Assembly (NCBI GenBank): GCA_002706405.1
Contig: PALN01000084.1
Location: 25,136 to 89,135 of the forward strand
DNA: 64,000 nucleotides
Source: Rhodospirillaceae bacterium
GTDB lineage: Bacteria; Pseudomonadota; Alphaproteobacteria; Rhodospirillales; Casp-alpha2
Direction: 5' to 3'
Position numbers and translations under genes: made by a program. Numbering within the stretch: position 1 is the first letter of the stretch; every line of letters starts with the position of its first letter. Under the pieces are notes generated by a model. The model saw only the letters and a program-made list of their open reading frames with translations, made no database searches and was not told where the DNA came from. Positions 1 through 8,552 of the stretch are shown in pieces.

Positions 1-234
1 ATCGGTCGACAGCCACACGGGCTGCTCTTCCGGATTGCCGTCCTTCGGCGTGCCGTGAGGCAGCCACGACCCGGCATCATAGGTCCAGAGCGTCTGCGCC
101 AGGGCTTCGACCCGTTCCTCGCTGGAGGCCAGCACCAGGGCGCGCTTACCGGCAGCCAACGTCTTTTCCAACAGCTTGGGCAGCGCCTGTTCAAGCGGCG
201 AGCGTTCCAGGTGATAGAAGGAAATATCGGTCAC
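1..234 (-). CDS. holC: DNA polymerase III chi subunit, C-terminal part outside window
   Basis: The first 78 codons of the chi subunit of the DNA polymerase III clamp-loader complex can be read. Chi pairs with psi and links the replisome to single-strand-binding protein. The visible N-terminus has the family pattern: a TDISFYHL start, a central alanine/lysine-rich helix and the WTYD...SWLPHG segment. The start is a GTG at 234, because no in-frame ATG fits the conserved N-terminus. The gene lies downstream of pepA on the same strand, with one small gene between; pepA-holC linkage is widespread in proteobacteria. The end is cut by the window edge, so completeness cannot be judged. Confidence 0.85.
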   Translation of the reverse strand, partial: MTDISFYHLERSPLEQALPKLLEKTLAAGKRALVLASSEERVEALAQTLWTYDAGSWLPHGTPKDGNPEEQPVWLSTD

Positions 235-286
235 GGTGTCGCTATCTGCCTTGATTCTATCCGCCCCGCCGCACCTGGCGGAACGG

Positions 287-811
287 CTACTTGCTGAGCG
301 TGGGGAATTGCTCTGCCGTGCCCTTGACGACCTCGAACAGGGCTTTTTCCATCAAATCGTTGCTGGCCGCGCGCATGCGCTTGCCCGCCGTCTCGCGGAA
401 GGCGACCATACGCGCGAAATAGGGCGAGTCCTTGCGCTGGGCCGCCAGAGAATCCAGTTCCGCCGCCGTGAACTCGGCGCCGTAGATGCGGGCCAGATTG
501 GCCGTCCATTCATCGCCGTACTTGCCGACCGTCTGGTTGACCTGCGTCCGGTAGACTTCGGTCACGGCCTCTAGCCCGTGCTCGGCAATGAGGCTTTGCA
601 CGGTCCGGGTCATGGCCCCGAACTTAGCCAGCAGCTGCACGAAGTTGTTGTTCAGGCCCGTGCGCCGGACGAATTCCAGAGCCGCCGCCGAGGGCGTGGC
701 CGCATCGGCAACCGTCGCCGGTTCCGCCGCCGCACTGTTCGGCACTTCGGCCATCAGGAACCCGACCGACAGGCCGAAGGCGACAAGCAGGGAGCAGATC
801 AAATGCTTCAT
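287..811 (-). CDS. Secreted DUF2059 domain protein
   Basis: This is a 174-residue protein with a clear Sec signal peptide: a KHLIC start, a hydrophobic stretch to about residue 18, then an Ala-rich cleavage region. The mature part resembles DUF2059, with a helical body and the FTAAELDSLAA...SPYFARM segment where family members have an FTxxEL...SPxG pattern. The function of the family is unknown; location should be periplasmic. The ATG at 811 is preferred over upstream in-frame starts because it places the signal peptide at the N-terminus. It lies 31 bases after pepA and 52 bases before holC, so the three may be co-transcribed. Confidence 0.7.
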   Translation of the reverse strand: MKHLICSLLVAFGLSVGFLMAEVPNSAAAEPATVADAATPSAAALEFVRRTGLNNNFVQLLAKFGAMTRTVQSLIAEHGLEAVTEVYRTQVNQTVGKYGDEWTANLARIYGAEFTAAELDSLAAQRKDSPYFARMVAFRETAGKRMRAASNDLMEKALFEVVKGTAEQFPTLSK

Positions 812-842
812 GCGGCCGCCTCCCCCATGCCCCGGATATCCG

Positions 843-2348
843 TTACTTGGCTTCGTAGTGATCGGCGACCAGGCGGTCCAACAGGCGCACGCCGTATCCG
901 GTGCCGCCCTTGGGCGTGACCGGCTTGGCCTTCTTCGACCAGGTCGTTCCGGCGATGTCCAAATGGACCCAGGGCGTGCCGTCCTTGATGAAGCGCTGCA
1001 GGAACTGGGCGGCGGTGATGGACCCACCCCAGCGCCCGCCGATGTTCTGCATGTCGGCGGCGTCGGAATTGATCAGCTCGTCATAGGCCTTGCCCAGCGG
1101 CATGCGCCAGACCAGTTCGTCCACGGCCTCGCCAGCCTGGAAGATCTGATCGGCCAGGGCATCGTCATTGGCGTACATGCCCGCGCGCTCGTTGCCGAGG
1201 GCGACGATGATGGCGCCCGTCAGGGTCGCCAGATCGACCACGAACTTTGGTTTGTATTTGGTCTGCGTGTACCACAGCGCATCGGCCAAGACGAGGCGCC
1301 CCTCGGCGTCCGTGTTCAGGACCTCGATGGTCTGGCCCGACATGGACTTGACGATGTCCGACGGCCGCTGGGCGTTGCCGCCCGGCATGTTCTCGACCAG
1401 GCCGACCACGCCGACGGCGTTGACCTTGGCCTTGCGTCCGGCCAGCGCCTTCATCAGGCCGATGACCACGCCCGAGCCGCCCATGTCCCACTTCATGTCC
1501 TCCATGCCGGCCGACGGCTTGATGGAGATCCCGCCCGTATCGAAGGTCACGCCCTTGCCGACGAAGGCGACGGGTTGCTGCGCCTTGGCGGCCTTGGACT
1601 TGGGCACGCCGGTCCATTCCATGATGACCATCTTGCTTTCGCGGGCACTGCCCTGGCCGACGCCGAGGAGTGCTCCCATGCCGAGCTTGGCCATTTCCTT
1701 TTCACCCAGCACGGTGACCTTGACGCCCAGCTTCTTCAGCGCCTGGGCTTCCTTGGCCAGGGTCGCGGGGTAGAGCACGTTCGGCGGCTCGGACACCAGA
1801 TCGCGGGTGAAGAACACGCCGTCGGCGACTTTCTCCATATCGGCGAAGGTCGCCTTGGCCTTGGCCGACGTCGGGCACAGAACCTTGAGCGCCTTGAGCA
1901 GCGGTTTCTTTTCCTTCGGCTCCTTGGTCCGGTACTTGTCGAAGCGATAGGACCGCAGCAGCGCCCCGAAGCCCAGGTTGGCGCCCATGTCGGCGGCGGC
2001 GATCTTGGCCCCCTCCACGGCGTCCAGCACCACCGTGGCGGTGGCACCCTGGCCGGACAGCATGGCGTAGATGCGCCCACCCGCTTCCTGCAGGCTCAGG
2101 TCCTTCAATTCATCCGCCTTGCCCAGGCCGACCACGACGACGCGCTCAAACTTGGCGTCCGGCGCCATCAGGTCCAGGCTCTCGCCCGCCTTCCCCTTGA
2201 ACTTGGCGGCCTTGGCAGCGCGGGTGACGGCACCCCCCAGCTTGGCGTCGAGGGCGGCGGCACTTTTCGACAGCTTGGCGCCCTCGGTCGCGGTCACGAC
2301 GACGATGCCCTGGGCGGGAAGTGTGGGATTGGCGAAGGTGATTTTCAT
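843..2348 (-). CDS. pepA: Leucyl aminopeptidase (cytosol aminopeptidase, M17)
   Basis: A 501-residue M17 metallo-aminopeptidase that removes N-terminal residues from peptides in the cytoplasm; some homologues also bind DNA. Two metal-site motifs are present: KGVTFDTGG at residues 265-273 and the family signature NTDAEGRL at 345-352. Expected ligands K265, D270, D288, D347 and E349 are in place, as is R351. Length is typical (about 490-505). The N-terminal macro-like domain covers roughly residues 1-165. The ATG at 2348 begins MKITFANP. It is followed by the DUF2059 gene and holC on the same strand, and a 186-base gap separates it from the upstream aldolase gene. Confidence 0.95.
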   Translation of the reverse strand: MKITFANPTLPAQGIVVVTATEGAKLSKSAAALDAKLGGAVTRAAKAAKFKGKAGESLDLMAPDAKFERVVVVGLGKADELKDLSLQEAGGRIYAMLSGQGATATVVLDAVEGAKIAAADMGANLGFGALLRSYRFDKYRTKEPKEKKPLLKALKVLCPTSAKAKATFADMEKVADGVFFTRDLVSEPPNVLYPATLAKEAQALKKLGVKVTVLGEKEMAKLGMGALLGVGQGSARESKMVIMEWTGVPKSKAAKAQQPVAFVGKGVTFDTGGISIKPSAGMEDMKWDMGGSGVVIGLMKALAGRKAKVNAVGVVGLVENMPGGNAQRPSDIVKSMSGQTIEVLNTDAEGRLVLADALWYTQTKYKPKFVVDLATLTGAIIVALGNERAGMYANDDALADQIFQAGEAVDELVWRMPLGKAYDELINSDAADMQNIGGRWGGSITAAQFLQRFIKDGTPWVHLDIAGTTWSKKAKPVTPKGGTGYGVRLLDRLVADHYEAK

Positions 2349-2534
2349 CTATCTGTCCTTGGGACTATTCGTGTGGGGCGCCGCGCGCGTCCCCAACATC
2401 GGGCCCGGCCGCGCGGCGGCATTAAGACGCGCAGACGGAAACGCCCGCGCCGAATGGATGGGTTCCACTATATAGGGTTCCAAGCCCCTTCTGGTGAAGG
2501 GGATTCTGCCGGAAGCCGTCCGGAATTTCGCAGA

Positions 2535-3326
2535 TCAGGCGTCGTAACCGGGATTGGCGCGGTCCAGCTTGCGCAGCAGCGCCGGCCATTCCTTCTGGCC
2601 GATGGGACGGTGGCCGTTCGGCGAGTTGGCGATCTTGCCCTGTTCGACGGTCTTGTCGATGACCTCTTGCGGGATCGGCGTCAGCTTGGCGCCGGACTGC
2701 TGGAACGACAGCTGATAGCGGCAGGCGCGCTCCGCCCGATACAGCCACATGAAGGCTTCGCCGATGGTCTTGCCGACCGTCAACAGGCCGTGATTGCGCA
2801 GCACCATGACCCGGTTGTCGCCCAGGTCACGGACCAGCCGTTCCCGCTCATCCAGATCGACGGCCAGGCCTTCATAGTCGTGATAGGCCGTATGCGCATA
2901 GACAGACAGCGCCTGCTGCGAGATCGGCAGGATGCCCTCGGCCTGACAGGCAACGCCGACACCGTCCCGGGTATGGGTGTGCATGACGCAGCTCAGTTCC
3001 GGCACCGCCAGGTGCACGGCGGAATGGATGACGAAGGCCGCCGGGTTGATGCTGTAGTCGGAATTGGTCAGGCATGTGCCGTGCTCATCGACCTTGATGA
3101 GGGCCGAGGCCGTCATTTCCTCGAACAGCACGCCGAAGGGGTTGATCAGGAAGTGCTCGTCCGGTCCCGGCACGCGGGCCGACAGATGCGTGCCCAGGAG
3201 GTCCGACCAGCCGAACAGATCGACCAGGCGATAGGCGGCGGCCAAGTTGACCCGGACCTCCCATTCCTCGGGGCTGATGTCGGCGGGGCGGTTTGCGTCG
3301 TAGGCGGCGGATGCGTCGGGGGCCAT
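2535..3326 (-). CDS. Class II aldolase/adducin family protein
   Basis: A 263-residue cytosolic protein of the class II aldolase/adducin fold, the family of fuculose-1-phosphate aldolase and ribulose-phosphate 4-epimerase. The zinc ligands are visible: H116 and H118 in VMHTHTRD, and H179 in VLRNHGLL. The substrate cannot be read from sequence; many uncharacterised members of this length exist. The ATG at 3326 is chosen because a GGGAGAGGA ribosome site precedes it at good spacing and the longer frame would run through the likely promoter. Immediately upstream lies a promoter whose -10 box overlaps a TTGTATACAA palindrome, so it is probably transcribed and regulated separately from the radical SAM gene 91 bases upstream. 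Confidence 0.85.
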   Translation of the reverse strand: MAPDASAAYDANRPADISPEEWEVRVNLAAAYRLVDLFGWSDLLGTHLSARVPGPDEHFLINPFGVLFEEMTASALIKVDEHGTCLTNSDYSINPAAFVIHSAVHLAVPELSCVMHTHTRDGVGVACQAEGILPISQQALSVYAHTAYHDYEGLAVDLDERERLVRDLGDNRVMVLRNHGLLTVGKTIGEAFMWLYRAERACRYQLSFQQSGAKLTPIPQEVIDKTVEQGKIANSPNGHRPIGQKEWPALLRKLDRANPGYDA

Positions 3327-3367
3327 GGTCGGGGGTCCTCTCCCTTGAAGGTATCTGTTGATGGCGG

Positions 3368-3395
3368 ATTGTATACAATAGAGCCGCGCGCGCAA
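3368..3395 (-). promoter_or_regulatory. Predicted promoter with overlapping GntR-type operator
   Basis: On the minus strand TTGCGC (3395-3390) is followed after 16 bases by TACAAT (3373-3368), a good sigma-70-type pair. A perfect 10-base palindrome TTGTATACAA at 3369-3378 overlaps the -10 box and matches the general GntR/FCD-family operator pattern (yGTA-TACr). The predicted start near 3361 gives a leader of about 35 bases before the aldolase ATG. Repression by a GntR-family protein is an inference; no GntR gene lies in this window. Confidence 0.5.
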
Positions 3396-3416
3396 GCCCC
3401 CGAAATACCCGCCGGA

Positions 3417-4541
3417 TCACGCCGGCCGCGGCCGGAAGCGGAGCGGTTGGCGCTTCCTGCCCCATGTCCCCGCCGGGCCGTCGAAACGGCCGGGAATTTC
3501 CGCCCCGCAGGCGGCGCAGTTACCGGGATAGTTGCCCTGGGTCGTCACGTTGAACTCGGACAGCTCATACCAGTCCCGCCCGATCAGGATGCCGCCGCAG
3601 TTGTGGCAATAGGTCGACTGATGGTCCTTGTCGTGAACGTTGCCGGTGTAGGCATAACGGATGCCATTCTTCAGGGCGATCTCGCGGGCGCGGATCAGGG
3701 TTTCCGGCGGCGTCGGCGGCACGTCCATCATCTTCCAATCGGGATGGAAGGCCGTGAAGTGGACCGGCACGTCGGGGCCGAGGGCGGAGACGATCCATTG
3801 GGTCATCTCCTCGATCTCGGCGTCGCTGTCGTTGCGGCCGGGGATTACCAGGTCCGTGATCTCCAGCCAGCAATCGGTCTCGTGCTTGATGTAGACCAGC
3901 GTTTCCTTCACCTGCTCCAGATCGGCGGAGCAGAGTTCCTTGTAGAATTCGGGCGTGAAGGCTTTGAGGTCCACATTGGCGGCGTCCATGTACTGGAAGA
4001 ATTCGCGGCGCGCGTCCGGCGTGATGTAGCCCGCCGTGACGGCCGCGTTCTTGATGCCCCGCTTGCGGCATTCCTTGGCCGTATCGATGGCGTATTCCAG
4101 GAAAATGACGGGATCGTTGTAGGTATAGGCGACGGACTTGCAGCCTGATTGCACGGCGGCCTCGGCGATCATCGCGGGCGTGGCCACGGACTGCAGCTTG
4201 TCGAACTCGCGGGACTTGGAAATATCGTAGTTCTGGCAGAACTTGCAGGTCAGGTTACAGCCCGCCGTGCCGAAGCTGAGGATCGGCGTGCCGGGATAAA
4301 AATGGTTCAACGGCTTCTTTTCGATGGGATCGATGCAGAACCCCGACGACCGTCCATAGGTCGTCAGCACCACCTGCTCGCCGTCGGACGCCCGCACAAA
4401 GCACAGCCCCCGCTGCCCCGCCCGCATCTTGCAAAACCGGGGACAGACGTCGCATTGAATGCGTCCGTCCGCCAGCTTGTGCCAGTAACGGCCGGGAACG
4501 GCGCCGGGGAATGTTTCAATTTCGGTTTCGGCGGACGCCAT
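3417..4541 (-). CDS. amrS: AmmeMemoRadiSam system radical SAM enzyme
   Basis: A 374-residue radical SAM protein related to pyruvate formate-lyase activating enzymes. The 4Fe-4S motif is C95-x3-C99-x2-C102 in GCNLTCKFCQN. An N-terminal Cys cluster (C30, C33, C37, C47) and a C-terminal pair of CxxC motifs (CHNCG and CAACG) suggest extra metal binding. The family forms a recurring gene set with Memo and AMMECR1 proteins whose reaction is unknown. Here it is divergent from a fused Memo-AMMECR1 gene across 77 bases, so the set is complete. The substrate cannot be stated; one idea is that it modifies or activates a partner protein. The ATG at 4541 fits the conserved start of the family. Confidence 0.9.
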   Translation of the reverse strand: MASAETEIETFPGAVPGRYWHKLADGRIQCDVCPRFCKMRAGQRGLCFVRASDGEQVVLTTYGRSSGFCIDPIEKKPLNHFYPGTPILSFGTAGCNLTCKFCQNYDISKSREFDKLQSVATPAMIAEAAVQSGCKSVAYTYNDPVIFLEYAIDTAKECRKRGIKNAAVTAGYITPDARREFFQYMDAANVDLKAFTPEFYKELCSADLEQVKETLVYIKHETDCWLEITDLVIPGRNDSDAEIEEMTQWIVSALGPDVPVHFTAFHPDWKMMDVPPTPPETLIRAREIALKNGIRYAYTGNVHDKDHQSTYCHNCGGILIGRDWYELSEFNVTTQGNYPGNCAACGAEIPGRFDGPAGTWGRKRQPLRFRPRPA

Positions 4542-4618
4542 CTATTTCCTCGAACGGCTGTGGAATGGCCCCGAACGGGCCTATATTATCATGTAGTCAC
4601 GTAACTCGGTGAACGCCA

Positions 4619-6064
4619 ATGACCGCTATTCGCCCCGCCGCCGTCGCCGGATCGTTCTATCCGGACCGGCCCCAGGACCTGGACGCCCTGCTCGCCCGGT
4701 GCTGGGACGACGCCAAGATCACCGTCGGTCCCGTGCCCAAGGCGATCGTCGCGCCGCACGCGGGCTATATCTATTCCGGCGCCGTGGCGGCCAGCGCCTA
4801 TGCGCGGATCACGCCGGCGCACGGGCGGATCACGCGGGTCATCCTGCTGGGTCCCTGCCACCGGGTCGCGGTGAACGGCCTGGCCCTGTCGGGGGCCGAC
4901 GCCTTCGACACCCCCTTGGGCCCGGTCGAGATCGACAAAGCGGCGGCGGCCTTGATCGCCGACCTGCCCCAGGTCCAGGTGTTCGACGCCACCCATGCCC
5001 AGGAGCATTCGCTGGAGGTCCACCTGCCGTTCCTGATGCGCGTGCTCGACGAATTCAAGGTTCTGCCGCTGGTCGTCGGCCAGGCCACGGCGGATCAGGT
5101 CGCGGAGGTGCTGGAGATACTCTGGGGCGGGCCGGAAACGCTGATCGTCGTGTCCTCGGACCTCAGCCATTATCTCGATTACGACAGCGCCCAGGCGATC
5201 GACCGGCGCACCTGCCGGGCCATCGAGGCCCTGGCGCCGGAGCAGATTTCCACCCACGGCGCCTGCGGCCGCTTTTCCTTGGGCGGCCTGCTGAAACTGG
5301 CCAAGGCGAAGGGCATGACGGTCGAGACCGTGGATCTGCGCAATTCCGGCGATACGGCGGGGCCGCGCGACCGGGTCGTCGGCTACGGGTCCTGGCTGTT
5401 CATGGAGCCGCCGCGGGCCGCCACACGGGACGGCGAGACCGATTTCGCGGCCGAGACCAAGGCGCTGCTCGACCGCCACGGACATGCGCTGCTGCGCCTG
5501 GCCGCATCGTCCATCGAACACTGCCTGGAAACGGGCCAGCCCTTGATGCCCGACATGTCGACTGCCCCCGCCGACCTGGCCGCCCTGGGCGCCTGCTTCG
5601 TGACGCTCAAAAAGAACGGGCAGTTGCGCGGCTGTATCGGCTCACCGGAAGCGCACCGCCCGCTGTTGACGGATGTCGCGGTCAACGCCTATGCCGCCGC
5701 CTTCCGCGACCCGCGCTTCCCGAACCTGGACGCATCCGAACTGCCCGAGGTCACCCTCTCGATCTCCGTACTCAGCCCCCAGGCCCCCATGACCATCCGC
5801 GACGAGGCCGACCTGTTGGCCCAGTTGCGCCCCGGCGTCGACGGACTGGTCATCGCCGACGGCGGCAAGCGCGCCCTGTTCCTGCCCGCCGTTTGGGAGC
5901 AACTGCCCGACACGCGCACGTTCCTGATGCATCTGAAGCGCAAGGCCGGGATGGCCGGCAATCACTGGTCGTCCACCTTCACGGCGCGGCGGTTCGTCGC
6001 GGAAGAGGCCTTATCCACCGATCTGCCCGCCGACCAGCCGCTATGGCGGGCCCAATCTGGTTAG
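4619..6064 (+). CDS. Fused AmmeMemoRadiSam proteins B (Memo) and A (AMMECR1)
   Basis: A 481-residue two-domain protein. Residues 1 to about 262 are a Memo domain, a fold related to LigB-type extradiol dioxygenases. Candidate metal ligands H47 (APHAGYIYSG), H81 (GPCHR) and C216 (GACGR) line up with the reported site of human MEMO1. Residues from about 275 to 465 are an AMMECR1 domain with its signature LRGCIG at 336-341. Memo and AMMECR1 are often separate genes, so the fusion supports joint action. The radical SAM partner is transcribed divergently. The ATG at 4619 has a short GGTGA ribosome site. Location is cytoplasmic and the function unknown. Confidence 0.88.
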   Translation: MTAIRPAAVAGSFYPDRPQDLDALLARCWDDAKITVGPVPKAIVAPHAGYIYSGAVAASAYARITPAHGRITRVILLGPCHRVAVNGLALSGADAFDTPLGPVEIDKAAAALIADLPQVQVFDATHAQEHSLEVHLPFLMRVLDEFKVLPLVVGQATADQVAEVLEILWGGPETLIVVSSDLSHYLDYDSAQAIDRRTCRAIEALAPEQISTHGACGRFSLGGLLKLAKAKGMTVETVDLRNSGDTAGPRDRVVGYGSWLFMEPPRAATRDGETDFAAETKALLDRHGHALLRLAASSIEHCLETGQPLMPDMSTAPADLAALGACFVTLKKNGQLRGCIGSPEAHRPLLTDVAVNAYAAAFRDPRFPNLDASELPEVTLSISVLSPQAPMTIRDEADLLAQLRPGVDGLVIADGGKRALFLPAVWEQLPDTRTFLMHLKRKAGMAGNHWSSTFTARRFVAEEALSTDLPADQPLWRAQSG

Positions 6065-6157
6065 GCCCGGTCGCCGCTGGTTGACTCGCGGCCTTACGCG
6101 CGCGACAAACCGGACACGGAAACCCACCCATCGGCCCCACAATCCGGCGCACCCGAC

Positions 6158-6943
6158 ATGCTGACAATCGATCTAAACCTGCTTGAGCAACTCACAGATA
6201 TCGCCAAGCGCGCGGGTGCTCGAATCATGACCGTTTACGAAACCGATTTCGATGTCGAGACCAAGGGCGATAATTCCCCGGTCACGCAGGCCGACCGCTT
6301 GGCCGAAGAGCTGATCACCCAGGCGATCCAAAGCGAAATTTCCACCGACATTCCCATCGTCGGTGAAGAGGCGGTCGAGGCCGAGGGCCTGAAGCAACCG
6401 ACCGGCCCCGTGTTCTGGCTGGTCGACCCGCTGGACGGCACCAAGGAATTCGTCAAGCGGAACGGCGAGTTCACGGTGAACATCGCCCTGATCGAAAACG
6501 GCCAGCCGGTCCTGGGCGTGGTCCACTTACCCGTGCTGGATGAGACCTTCGTGGCCGGTGCGCCGGGCGCCTTCAAGCAGACCGGCGACGGGCCCCTGCG
6601 TCCCATCGCATCACGCACCGCCCCGGCCGAAGGCCTGACCGCCGTGGTCAGCCGCTCTCACGGGGCCGAGGAAGCGGATGCCTTCCTCGAACGCTATACC
6701 GTGGCCGAGCGCGTCGGCGCCGGCAGTTCGCTGAAATTCTGCCGCGTCGCCGAAGGGGCGGCCGACATCTACCCCCGCTTCGGGCGGACCATGGAATGGG
6801 ACACGGCAGCCGGTCACGCCGTCCTGAATTTTGCCGGCGGCCGAGTGTTGACGACGGATGGCACTCCGCTGGGTTACGGCAAGATTGGGCTCGAAAACCC
6901 CCACTTCATCGCCGTCGGCAAGGGGATCAGCCTTGACGGATAG
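6158..6943 (+). CDS. cysQ: 3'(2'),5'-bisphosphate nucleotidase CysQ
   Basis: A 261-residue member of the inositol monophosphatase-like, lithium-sensitive phosphatase family. CysQ hydrolyses 3'-phosphoadenosine-5'-phosphate (PAP) to AMP, clearing the by-product of sulfate assimilation. The metal-binding motifs are present: GEE near residue 69, DPLDGTKEF near 90 and WDTAAGHA near 213. DPLDGTKEF is the CysQ form of the signature. Its 3' end overlaps the next gene by 11 bases, which suggests coupled translation with the Sua5-type gene. It lies 93 bases after the Memo-AMMECR1 gene with no obvious terminator between, so read-through is possible. Confidence 0.9.
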   Translation: MLTIDLNLLEQLTDIAKRAGARIMTVYETDFDVETKGDNSPVTQADRLAEELITQAIQSEISTDIPIVGEEAVEAEGLKQPTGPVFWLVDPLDGTKEFVKRNGEFTVNIALIENGQPVLGVVHLPVLDETFVAGAPGAFKQTGDGPLRPIASRTAPAEGLTAVVSRSHGAEEADAFLERYTVAERVGAGSSLKFCRVAEGAADIYPRFGRTMEWDTAAGHAVLNFAGGRVLTTDGTPLGYGKIGLENPHFIAVGKGISLDG

Positions 6944-7937
6944 CGGCGGCGCTCCTGCCCCGATCGCTGATGCGGGGGACCCCGCCGCCATCGATCGCGC
7001 CGCCCGTATCCTGCAGGCCGGCGGTCTGGTCGCCTTTCCCACGGAAACGGTTTACGGCCTGGGGGCTGATGCCACCAACGATGCCGGCTGCGCCGCCATC
7101 TACGCCGCCAAGGACCGCCCCGATTTCAATCCCCTGATCGTGCATGTGGCCGACGCCGATGCCGCCGCTGGCTATGCCGAGATCACACCCTTGGGCCGCC
7201 TGCTGATGGACGCCTTCTGGCCGGGGCCGCTGACCGTCGTCCTGCCCCGGCAGGCCGATTGCAGACTGTCGCGGCTGGTGTCGGCGGGCCTGGATACCGT
7301 CGCCATGCGGGCTCCGAACCATGCCGTGGGGCAGGCCCTTCTGCGCGCGAGCGGTCTGCCCGTGGCCGCCCCCAGCGCCAACCGCTCGGGCCAAATGAGC
7401 CCGACCCGCGCGGTCCATGTCGCCGCCTCCCTGCCCGGCCCGGATCAGGGCGGGCCGGAAATCATCCTGGACGGTGGCGCCTGTTCCGTGGGCCTGGAAT
7501 CCACGGTCGTCGACGCCACCGGTGAGCGCGCGGTGATCCTGCGTCCGGGCGGTCTGGCGCGCGAAGACATCGACGCCATTTGCGGTGCCTATGGCCCTGT
7601 GGCCGAAGCCCATGAAATCGGCCCCGGCGGGCCGCGCTCGCCGGGCATGCTGGCCCGCCATTACGCGCCGTCGAAGCCGCTGCGCCTGAACGCGCGCCGG
7701 GCGGCGGCAGGCGAGGCCCTGCTCGGCTTCGGCCCGGATGCCCCCGAAGGCGCCCTGAACCTGAGCCCCAAGGGCGACACCACCGAGGCGGCGGCCAATC
7801 TGTTTGCCATGCTGCACGACCTGGATGGCGGCCCTACCCCGGCCATCGCCGTCATGCCCATCCCCGACCAGGGCCTGGGCCGGGCGATCAACGACCGCCT
7901 GATCCGCGCCGCACGGACCGAGGATGCGGACGTATGA
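6933..7937 (+). CDS. L-threonylcarbamoyladenylate synthase, Sua5 type
   Basis: A two-domain Sua5 protein that makes threonylcarbamoyl-AMP from threonine, bicarbonate and ATP for the t6A modification of ANN-decoding tRNAs. The YrdC domain shows LVAFPTETVYGLGADA, KDRPDFNPLIVHV and the APSANRSGQ segment. The C-terminal Sua5 domain begins around SPGMLARHYAP and makes the protein longer (334 residues) than TsaC. I place the start at TTG 6933, which follows AAGGGG at good spacing and overlaps the end of cysQ by 11 bases; a frame extending back to 6858 lies wholly within cysQ and is less likely. The gene ends in a 4-base ATGA overlap with the exonuclease gene. Confidence 0.85.
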   Translation: MTDSGGAPAPIADAGDPAAIDRAARILQAGGLVAFPTETVYGLGADATNDAGCAAIYAAKDRPDFNPLIVHVADADAAAGYAEITPLGRLLMDAFWPGPLTVVLPRQADCRLSRLVSAGLDTVAMRAPNHAVGQALLRASGLPVAAPSANRSGQMSPTRAVHVAASLPGPDQGGPEIILDGGACSVGLESTVVDATGERAVILRPGGLAREDIDAICGAYGPVAEAHEIGPGGPRSPGMLARHYAPSKPLRLNARRAAAGEALLGFGPDAPEGALNLSPKGDTTEAAANLFAMLHDLDGGPTPAIAVMPIPDQGLGRAINDRLIRAARTEDADV

Positions 7938-8509
7938 GGGGCGATGATCAGGCCCTGATCGTCATGGATCTGGAATGGACCGCCTGGAACGGATCCCGGC
8001 AGCGCCATTGGTCTGCGCCCGGCGAGGAAATGGAAATCGTTCAGATCGGCGCGGTCAAGCTGGCGAATTCAGCGGCGCTGGAGGAACTGGATGCCTTCGA
8101 GATCCTGGTGCGCCCCCGCATTAACCCGACACTGGATTCCTATTTCATCGACCTGACCGGTATCACGCAGGACGTTCTGGACCGTGACGGCGTCGACCTG
8201 AAGGACGCGCTGGCCACGTTTGCCGATTTCATCGGGCCGGTAACGGCATGTTTCGGGTTCGGCGATGAGTTAGAGCCGATCGCCACCAATTGTCAGCTAT
8301 ACGGCTTGGCCGATCCCTTTGCAGATTGCAGATGTGATGATGTGCGCGCGGTGGTGATGGCGCTCCTCGGCGTTGACTGGATGCCGTACAGCTCGGACCT
8401 GCCGGAGCTTATGGACTTCACCCCGCCCGGCGCCATGCACCAGGGCCTATCCGACAGCCGCTGCGTCGCCGAGGCACTGCGCCGGGCACGTAAGGCGAGC
8501 TTGTTCTAG
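7934..8509 (+). CDS. DEDD-family 3'-5' exonuclease-like protein
   Basis: A 191-residue protein of the RNase T / DNA polymerase III epsilon exonuclease superfamily. The first acidic pair is D12 and E14 (VMDLEWTAW), followed by EMEIVQIGAVKL, a middle FGFGDELEP segment with an acidic residue and a C-terminal HQGLSDSRCVAEAL segment supplying the His/Asp pair of a DEDDh site. A two-metal nuclease acting on 3' ends is the likely activity; whether the substrate is DNA or RNA is not visible. It overlaps the Sua5-type gene by four bases and shares its transcript. It converges with the MFS gene at 8608. Confidence 0.75.
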   Translation: MRGDDQALIVMDLEWTAWNGSRQRHWSAPGEEMEIVQIGAVKLANSAALEELDAFEILVRPRINPTLDSYFIDLTGITQDVLDRDGVDLKDALATFADFIGPVTACFGFGDELEPIATNCQLYGLADPFADCRCDDVRAVVMALLGVDWMPYSSDLPELMDFTPPGAMHQGLSDSRCVAEALRRARKASLF

Positions 8510-8552
8510 GGATTCTCGTCGAGGCCGCGACGGCGGATAAAACCCGGAATGC

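Noticed and set aside
2485..2502. CCCCTT/AAGGGG hairpin as terminator of the aldolase gene
   Set aside because: The stem is only six pairs and no T-run follows in the minus direction, so it is not a convincing terminator.
588..4148. An unbroken plus-strand reading frame of nearly 1,190 codons
   Set aside because: It runs antisense to the well-supported pepA, aldolase and radical SAM genes; its translation is His/Gly/Arg-rich low-complexity sequence typical of the complementary frame of GC-rich genes.
4609..6084. A plus-strand frame of about 490 codons over the Memo-AMMECR1 gene
   Set aside because: It is a shifted shadow frame rich in Arg, Gly and Pro; the motif-bearing frame starting at 4619 is the real one.
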